Assembly: GCA_002077065.1 (NCBI GenBank)
Contig: NAJO01000033.1
Span: 1 to 64,000, forward strand
DNA: 64,000 nt
Reading direction: 5' to 3'
Source of the DNA: Cryoendolithus antarcticus
Taxonomy: Eukaryota > Ascomycota > Dothideomycetes > Cladosporiales > Cladosporiaceae
Shown here: positions 58,376 to 64,000 of the stretch, in pieces
Layout of the letters: each line of letters starts with the position of its first letter
Numbering within the stretch: position 1 is the first letter of the stretch
Notes under the pieces: generated by a model
What the model was told of the DNA's origin: nothing
Databases searched by the model: none
The model's input: the letters and a program-made list of their open reading frames with translations, nothing else
Position numbers and translations under genes: made by a program

Positions 58376-58888
58376 GCGATAGTTCCACTACATACGCCCG
58401 GAGCACACTATTCCGAACCATATACCACACCGATACCCAAGAAGACCTCACGATCTTCGCATCTTTGCATTCCCCGGCATTCTACATAACGACGTTCACA
58501 CTCCACTATACTTCGCTTCTCATGCCCACAGCATTCGGCATTGCACCCGCGACAGGGTTGATTTTGCATTTTATACCACTTCATCTGAACTTTCTGGCAT
58601 TGCATCTATTCTACGGGCATATTCATCATCATTTACGGCCACGTCACGGCAAGATTGAAAGACAGGACTGTATGCTGCCCACGCGGCTTTGGATAGGAAC
58701 AGGGAAACGGAGGAAGAAACAGGAAGGGGGGCAAGGATGGCTGTACAGAGGCCCAGAGGACAGGGCAGAAGACACTTCGCTCGCGCGATTTCGGCAACAT
58801 GTTGTATCTATGCTGACTGACTTGAGAGTTGTATATGGCATGTACAGTGTCTATCTTGCTTTTATTTTCATCGCTCACTCATCTCTGA
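58376..58888. other. Convergent 3' flank, 0.5 kb
   Basis: It lies between the convergent CENP-B-type and PXA genes. A 191-codon plus-strand frame (58372-58947) starts with GTG, overlaps the ends of both neighbours and has no recognisable domain. I treat it as chance. Confidence 0.4.
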
Positions 58889-61611
58889 TCACTCCACAGA
58901 GGCTTCCGACATCTCAGGGAACAGCCGCACTGCTACCAACTCGATGATCGAAATGATGAGATGCTTGTTCATATATTCGTCTCCGAACATCTCCAGGCTC
59001 TCCTCAACATCTCTATGCATCAAGCTGACATCGTCTGTAGCGAAGAAGCGACTCCTCACAAAATCTGGTATGGCTTCTACGATCACCCTTGCGCACTCGG
59101 CTTTGATGGCCAGGACTTCCCCGGGCGTGGGAGGCGCTCGCGCCGGCGCTAGAGCATTGCTGGGAAACAGTGCGAGGCGTAGGTTTTGCAGTGCGGGCGG
59201 CAGCAAAGCAGGGTCGAGCAAGCGCGTGTGGAAGGTGTGGGAGAGGAGTCTGCGTGGTGGAAGAGGTTGTCAGTGAATGTACGGGTGCTGCAATGCAATG
59301 CAGTGTCATGCATTTTGGGTAACGATTTGCAAGAGAAGCATGCATTGGTTTGCGAAGACACGAGGGATATGACAGGCTCGTGCAGCATGAGGTTGCATGT
59401 CCAACAGCGTAAGCGAGCCGGAAGGGTGGGGTCGAGGTGCATATGACGAGGATCGAGTCTTGGACCTTCAGTCGGCGTATGAGAGCGCAAGAGCGCGTTG
59501 CAGCCATCTCAGTGGTGCGCTCTTGTGTCAGGTGGATATTCGTTCCGAATCGCATTCCGACCTCGCGCTGTATTCATTCTGCGATAGCCGTTGACGCTAC
59601 CCTCGTAGGGCATTTGCAACGCCCATGTTGGCTTTATATTGAATAGGCGTTTGGGTTCACGCCGCACGGCATCATCGGAGGGCCGCACGGGAGAACCTGG
59701 AGACAGGTGAGATCGGCCAGGCCCGAGCCTCGGAATGTGGACCGGGTAATCCGGGATCGATATATTACATCGAGATTGTGAGCCGAGAACCACTCCACTC
59801 GACCACACACGTGGTATTCGAGCGAGCCAGGTTGCTGCCCAACATCCAAGCTGTTGCAGGTACGATTCGTTGGCGGGCTCTGAAAATGACACGCGTGCGC
59901 ATTCTGGCGATGCAGCTTGCATCAGGAGGGATCCAAGCCAGCTTTCGATGAGTCAAGAGAACATCTGACGTCCAGACTTCTGCGGGGAAAATGTCGCAGC
60001 CGGAAAAACGCCTTCATGCATGTCGATAAGGTAGGGGCGGCCCGTGTTAGCATGGCATTGGCCCGAGCCAGGTCATGTGAGCAGAAGTTCATGCGTAGAC
60101 CCGCTCGTGGCTTTGTCCGTCTGGCGAATGACAATTCGCAGCGATAGAATTGCGATTTATAGCATCGGCTGCAGTGTGCTTTTGGCGATTTCCGCCAGAG
60201 CTCAAGACATCATCGGTGGGTGTGGGTCTCGTGTTGGGATCATGGGAATTGGGAAAAGTGGGCTTACCTGTCCAATCTGCTGTTTGTGCCACCAACTTGT
60301 CCGGGTCCGAATATCAGAAGCCACTGCGTAAGTGACAGCAAGCCTGTCAGCCAAGGCATTCGCAATTCCAGACGTGTCAGCAATGCAATGCATGGCCAGA
60401 CACTCAATGCGAGGATTGGTGGTGATTCATCTCCGCCAGCTGATCGATTCACGGGTTGCAAGTGGACATCTGGCCTTTCTTCCATGGTTGTAGACCTGTC
60501 AGACATGAAGCTTGCATCTTTAGTCATTGAGTGGACGCGAATCTCGCGTGCAGGTAGTCTAGCAGCGTGGACCAGAGCGACGACAGCTGCACGTGAGATC
60601 AGCCATGCGAATGAGACGACTTGTAGAAACGCCCAAAATCCACGACTCAGGGTATCAGAGAGGTTCTCTCTCGATAGGCCTCCTTTCAAGTCGGACCGAT
60701 CTCGCGTCTCGTCGAGCAGACCGAATTGTTCCAGGCGATCAATCTGTGGCACTTCAGCCTGTTGGTGAAGTTTCAGGCGTGGGCGAAGTGAGTATATGAC
60801 TTTCGTGACACCTTCCCAGAGGAGCCAGCTTTCGGAGGCTTTACCACAGACGCTCTTGCACAGTATCAGCTCGGACAATACTACAGCGACTAGTACATGC
60901 AAGGTTGGATTGTCAACATCTTCCGGTGGCAGTACAAGCGGAAGCACTCGGTCGATCAGCATCTGACACCACGCGTTCTCGTTTTCGGCCTGCTCTACCA
61001 GAAGCTCCGCAGTGACAGGAACAGGTTTCAGTGCATTGTGTGGACGTAGCGTTTGGAAGATGGTCCGGATGACGTCCCGGCCACGGAGATTATCAGCATT
61101 TGCATGGGCTACCTCGAGTGCTAGATGGATGTGAGTTTGGTGGCCTCCTTCAACGGCTTAATAGATGCACCGTACCGCTGAGATGCGCACTGACGAGGCT
61201 AGGAAGCTCGTCTAGCAACAGGCTTTCGAGATCGACACGCCGCAGTCGTTGCTCGAGGTTCCGAGTGCAATGCGCAATGATTTGAATGACTTCGTTTGAG
61301 AAGTCATGATCAGGAGTGATCTTGGCATACCATGACTGCACGAAGATGTCGAGCACAATCGCGATCAGGGCATAGAGTTGGAAGTCAACCTCGTTAGAGC
61401 TGGTCAACGGCGGTAGAAGACGGTCCAATGGCAGCTCTGAGGTTTGTAGTCCTGCGCCACCAGCCGTTGAATCGGTGGGATGGTGTGCGCATAAGATTCT
61501 TCTGATGTAGTCTTCCGTTGCAGCATCAGTCGTTCTTCGTTGAGGCGTGCTGCGTCCCTGCTTGCTGGCCTGACGGCTGTGCCTCACTGGGCGTCTGGTA
61601 GCCAGTGCCAT
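58889..61611 (-). CDS. PXA-domain (sorting-nexin-associated) protein
   Basis: I join 61611..61176, 61120..60268 and 59249..58889, giving 549 residues. The first intron is 55 nt; the second is 1,018 nt, far longer than any other here. The PXA domain starts with LPLDRLLPPLTSSNEVDFQL, then LIAIVLDIFVQSWYAKITPD and LESLLLDELPSLVSAHL, continuing as VEQAENENAWCQMLIDRVLP. A hydrophobic segment (GFWAFLQVVSFAWLI) suggests membrane association. The final exon (LLSHTFHTRLLDPALLPPAL to YMNKHLIISIIELVAVRLFP) completes the fungal protein, and the join at L-D-R/L-L-S-H is in phase. PXA proteins act in endosomal or ER-membrane traffic; the cargo is unknown. No PX domain is present. Confidence 0.8.
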
Positions 61612-62072
61612 AGAGCTGTTGTCCTAGCATCGCGTTCTTGATTGCAGCTCTAAACCGGGTCGATGGGGAAGTCGTTCGCTACGTCTACGGAGTGACTGTG
61701 GACGGATGCATCGCGTGGCAGGACCGCTTCGAATGCGCTGACTAAGCACTTTCTGAACTTCCAGCGGAACATTCGTGCTCAACCAGGACAAATTATATAC
61801 TCCACACTGCGACCAATAGGTTTCGACGCATTGGTAATAGCAGACTTGCCATCGCGCATCAGCATAATACCAGCAGCGAAACGTCCGAGATGAGTCAGTA
61901 GCGCGGCACTCTCCGTAATCGTTCACACAAGGGCCGGAAAGATGCCTCAGACCTCAACATTCCTCTCTACGAGCAGTTCCAGAACATCAGCGTAGGAGCA
62001 GCAGCGAGTGTACTGGAACCGAGTCAACAGGTCTCTTCTAATTCATCGAAGCCAAAGTCGCCGAAGCCCAAG
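61612..62072. other. Divergent region upstream of the coiled-coil gene
   Basis: The coiled-coil protein's frame is open back to about 61902 on the plus strand (including SDLNIPLYEQFQNISV), so an upstream exon may exist. On the minus strand a Cys-rich frame spans 61624-61959 (see findings). I could not choose between them. Confidence 0.35.
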
Positions 62073-62741
62073 ATGGCATCCGCAGCTGGAACCCCATCGC
62101 CAACTGGCAGTTCATCAAATGGCCGCTACGCCAGCTATGTCCCACACGATCTGCCATATAATGAAGCCTACGAGAATGCGATTATGCAGATTACGCTGCG
62201 TCCTGATCCGAATGCCAAGAAAGGCATTCGCGTGATCCCTGAGGGTAGCAGTGAGCAAGCACAGGAGGGAGTCTCTGTCCGTGCTGCGGATATCGCATGG
62301 GAAAGTCTCCCCGTAATCGCAGAGGCAGATCTCCCACTGCCTCTCGACGATCCACGACGTATCTACGCCAGCCAAGTTCCTGGCATTCTGCTCACCCACC
62401 CTGGAGGCTATCACGAAGGCGGACCAGGTCTGGACCCCGAAATGGACACATTCGCTGAAGACTTCACTTCACGTCACGGGGATGTGCAGAACGCCGCGCA
62501 GCTCCAAGTAGCTAGAAACAAGGATGTCAAAGCCAACTTGGAGCTGCTGAAGAAGCAAATGCTGGATCGGCAGAAGGCTGTGGAGCACAACGCCAAAATT
62601 CATTCTCAGTTGAAGGCACTCACAGAACAGCATGAGCTGGAATTGAAGCTCCTGAAGAATTCCGCCGAGGAGCAAAGAGTCAAGCGGGAGACGCGCGAGA
62701 AGAAGAAAAAGGAGAGGGAAGCTGCGGCTGGGACGAAGTGA
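62073..62741 (+). CDS. Conserved-looking coiled-coil protein of unknown function
   Basis: A frame of 222 residues from the ATG at 62073. Residues 15-110 look globular and conserved in style: YVPHDLPYNEAYENAIMQIT, then GVSVRAADIAWESLPVIAEA, LPLPLDDPRRIYASQVPG and HPGGYHEGGPG. Residues about 145-222 form a Lys/Glu-rich coiled coil ending REKKKKEREAAAGTK. The frame extends upstream without a stop into 61902-62072, with no better ATG, so an earlier exon is possible. I do not recognise a family. It converges with the Gly/Met-rich gene 143 bp away. Confidence 0.65.
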   Translation: MASAAGTPSPTGSSSNGRYASYVPHDLPYNEAYENAIMQITLRPDPNAKKGIRVIPEGSSEQAQEGVSVRAADIAWESLPVIAEADLPLPLDDPRRIYASQVPGILLTHPGGYHEGGPGLDPEMDTFAEDFTSRHGDVQNAAQLQVARNKDVKANLELLKKQMLDRQKAVEHNAKIHSQLKALTEQHELELKLLKNSAEEQRVKRETREKKKKEREAAAGTK

Positions 62742-62884
62742 TCGTAATCTGTTGAACGTCCACAAACCTAGCATCAAGGGTTTGAGTGACCTTCAAATCG
62801 ATTCTAAGGCAAAATAGCAAAACTCCATACCATCATGTGCTTACGCCCTGCGCTTTCACGTCGTCAAATGAACGCGGATGGAAG

Positions 62885-63682
62885 CTAGTATCCGCCTCCC
62901 CTTCTCCTGCGGGATGGACCGCGCGCAGGAAGTCCACCAGGCCGATGTCGAGATAAACCTGGAGTCGTCCGAAATCCGCCAGGCGTTCCTGGTGGCAACG
63001 CTCGATACATTCCATCCATCTCGGGCAGCATACCACCACCCTGTCCTACAGGCGTCCGGCCACCACCTCCAGCATTTCTTGGCCCTGGCGTTCTGCCTCT
63101 GCGCGGCATGTCGAAGTCCTCCTCGTCCATGTCGTCGTATCGCCGCCTCATCCTGCCCCTACCTCCTCCTCCCCGCCTCCGGCGCCCGCCACCGCCAAGT
63201 CCGTCAAGTTCAAATTGCGCAATTCGCATCATCATCTCTTCCAATTCTCCCATTCCACCACTGCCTGAACCACCTCCACCTAGCCCACCTAGACCACCTG
63301 GCGTGATACCGCCGAATCCACCAGCGCCGAAGCCACCAGCGCCGAAGCCACCAGCGCCGAAGCCACCAGTGCCGAATCCACCAGCGCCGAGGCCCAGCCC
63401 GCCCGGTGCCATCATGCCCGTCCCGGATGGACTCGTCGGCATCGGCGCCTGGCCGAAGGGATTCGGCGTCATCATGCCTCCTTGAAAGGGCCCGAATGAT
63501 GACATGCCTGGAGGTGGACCGAAGGGATTCATCATGTTAGATCGGGGACTGAAAGGGCCGAAAGGGTTCATGCCACCGGGCGTCCTGAAGGGGTTCATGC
63601 CACCGGGCGTCATGAAGGGATTCATGCCGCCTGGTGTCATCGGGAAGCCTTGCATGCCCATGGGAAAGCCGAAGAGATCCAT
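62885..63682 (-). CDS. Gly/Met/Pro-rich low-complexity protein
   Basis: A 265-residue frame from the ATG at 63682 (MDLFGFPMGMQGF). It is built of repeats: three copies of TPGGMNPF near the N-terminus, four of GAGGF in the middle, then Gly/Arg-rich stretches (GGGGRRRRGGGGRGRMRRR) resembling RGG boxes, and an acidic patch DDMDEEDFD. One non-repetitive segment, LEEMMMRIAQFELDGL, could be a short helix. RGG-type regions often bind RNA, but there is no RNA-binding domain. Low complexity also makes chance open frames likely, and the opposite strand is open too. The perfect ATG and repeat structure favour a real gene, moderately. Confidence 0.5.
   Translation of the reverse strand: MDLFGFPMGMQGFPMTPGGMNPFMTPGGMNPFRTPGGMNPFGPFSPRSNMMNPFGPPPGMSSFGPFQGGMMTPNPFGQAPMPTSPSGTGMMAPGGLGLGAGGFGTGGFGAGGFGAGGFGAGGFGGITPGGLGGLGGGGSGSGGMGELEEMMMRIAQFELDGLGGGGRRRRGGGGRGRMRRRYDDMDEEDFDMPRRGRTPGPRNAGGGGRTPVGQGGGMLPEMDGMYRALPPGTPGGFRTTPGLSRHRPGGLPARGPSRRRRGGGY
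63311..63385 (-). repeat. Tandem 15-bp coding repeat, five units
   Basis: Five 15-base units of GCCGAAGCCACCAGC or one-base variants run from 63311 to 63385 on the plus strand. On the minus strand they encode GAGGF/GTGGF. They lie inside the Gly/Met-rich gene and may vary in copy number between strains. Confidence 0.8.
63566..63640 (-). repeat. Tandem 27-bp coding repeat, about three units
   Basis: Units of 27 bases encode nine residues containing TPGGMNPF on the minus strand. They form the N-terminal repeat of the Gly/Met-rich gene. Boundaries are approximate. Confidence 0.65.
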
Positions 63683-64000
63683 TGTTGTGTGGTTGCGGTG
63701 AGTGACCAATATCTGGAAGCTACGAGTCGAGGATGATTGGACAGTGGCGAGGTGTGCTGGAGAGTACTGATGGCAATGATTCGATGATGGATCTGCTGAA
63801 CGAAGTGCTCGTTATGCCTGGCTATGGACAAGAAGGGAGAAGAGGAGAGAAGTTCGCGCTTGTGGTACTTATCTACGCACCTGCCAGCCGTGACCGAAGT
63901 GTAGACGAGACTCACGTAGTGAATGCCCACTCGCGCCCACGTGATTCATACCACCTTCGATGTCCTCTGCACAAGCCTGAAAGCTGCAAGCCCGCACTTT
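63683..64000. other. Right-edge upstream region
   Basis: This is the promoter side of the Gly/Met-rich gene. A minus-strand frame runs through it without a domain. Nothing else is supported. Confidence 0.35.

Noticed and set aside
58372..58947. Plus-strand 191-codon frame between the convergent CENP-B-type and PXA genes
   Set aside because: It starts with GTG, overlaps the ends of both neighbours and has no domain or splice support.
61121..61175. Apparent frameshift or 31-nt intron in the PXA gene
   Set aside because: A normal 55-nt intron (donor at 61175, CTAG acceptor at 61121) restores the frame, so no lesion is needed.
63108..63485. Plus-strand Pro-rich frame opposite the Gly-rich gene
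   Set aside because: Mirror image of the tandem Gly repeats; the minus strand has the ATG and more varied sequence.
1..64000. tRNA, rRNA, CRISPR arrays, complete transposons or a secondary-metabolite cluster
   Set aside because: No tRNA TPsiC-type box, spaced repeats, transposase or reverse transcriptase domain, or PKS/NRPS/terpene core gene was seen by eye; a tRNA scan would be needed to exclude single tRNAs.

Overview
The window is nuclear DNA of a filamentous ascomycete (Pezizomycotina). Genes sit 0.2-1.5 kb apart on both strands. Introns are short (46-83 nt, mostly 50-59) with GT-AG ends and CTRAC-like branch sites. Several products are fungal-specific: a TeaA/Kel1-like kelch protein, KOG1, SEA4, an FSH hydrolase and a DUF3074 protein. 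A Dothideomycete is my best guess, but no marker here proves it. Where the reading frame allowed, I joined exons by hand; each joined gene marked as such closes to a whole number of codons.

Layout. 0.7-9.1 kb: DUF3074 protein (-), FSH serine hydrolase (+), FAD oxidoreductase (-), F-box protein (-). 9.5-14.3 kb: a 1,522-residue kelch/coiled-coil polarity protein (-). 15.2-20.6 kb: a tandem array of an unnamed fungal family. Copy 1 carries two nonsense codons. Copy 2 lacks its own first exon and carries a Doa4-type rhodanese domain. Copy 3 is intact. 21.0-25.5 kb: KOG1/raptor (+). 25.8-28.9 kb: PHD-finger protein (-) and a seven-exon amino-acid permease (-). 30.4-34.5 kb: a large SLIP-GC-like GTPase (-). 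35.2-39.2 kb: EFG1 (-) and SEA4/Mio (+), divergent from a 242-bp gap. 39.4-42.5 kb: an eight-exon GH3 beta-glucosidase (-), read here as seven coding exons. 44.3-50.3 kb: GNAT acetyltransferase (+), ferric reductase (+), and an acyl-CoA ligase (+) ending in a PTS1 tripeptide. 50.5-53.2 kb: an RBR-type E3-like gene broken by a frameshift and two stops. 53.2-56.6 kb: no intact gene, some possible relics. 56.6-63.7 kb: CENP-B-type HTH protein (+), PXA-domain protein (-) with an unusual 1-kb intron, a coiled-coil protein (+) and a Gly/Met-rich protein (-).

Functional links. KOG1 is the TORC1 scaffold and SEA4 belongs to SEACAT/GATOR2, which signals amino-acid sufficiency to TORC1. They lie 11 kb apart with an amino-acid permease between them, and EFG1 (18S rRNA maturation) shares SEA4's promoter gap. 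No secondary-metabolite cluster is present. The part most likely to be undescribed is the 15-21 kb array: a conserved 76-residue first exon joined to variable second exons, with signs of duplication, domain capture and decay.
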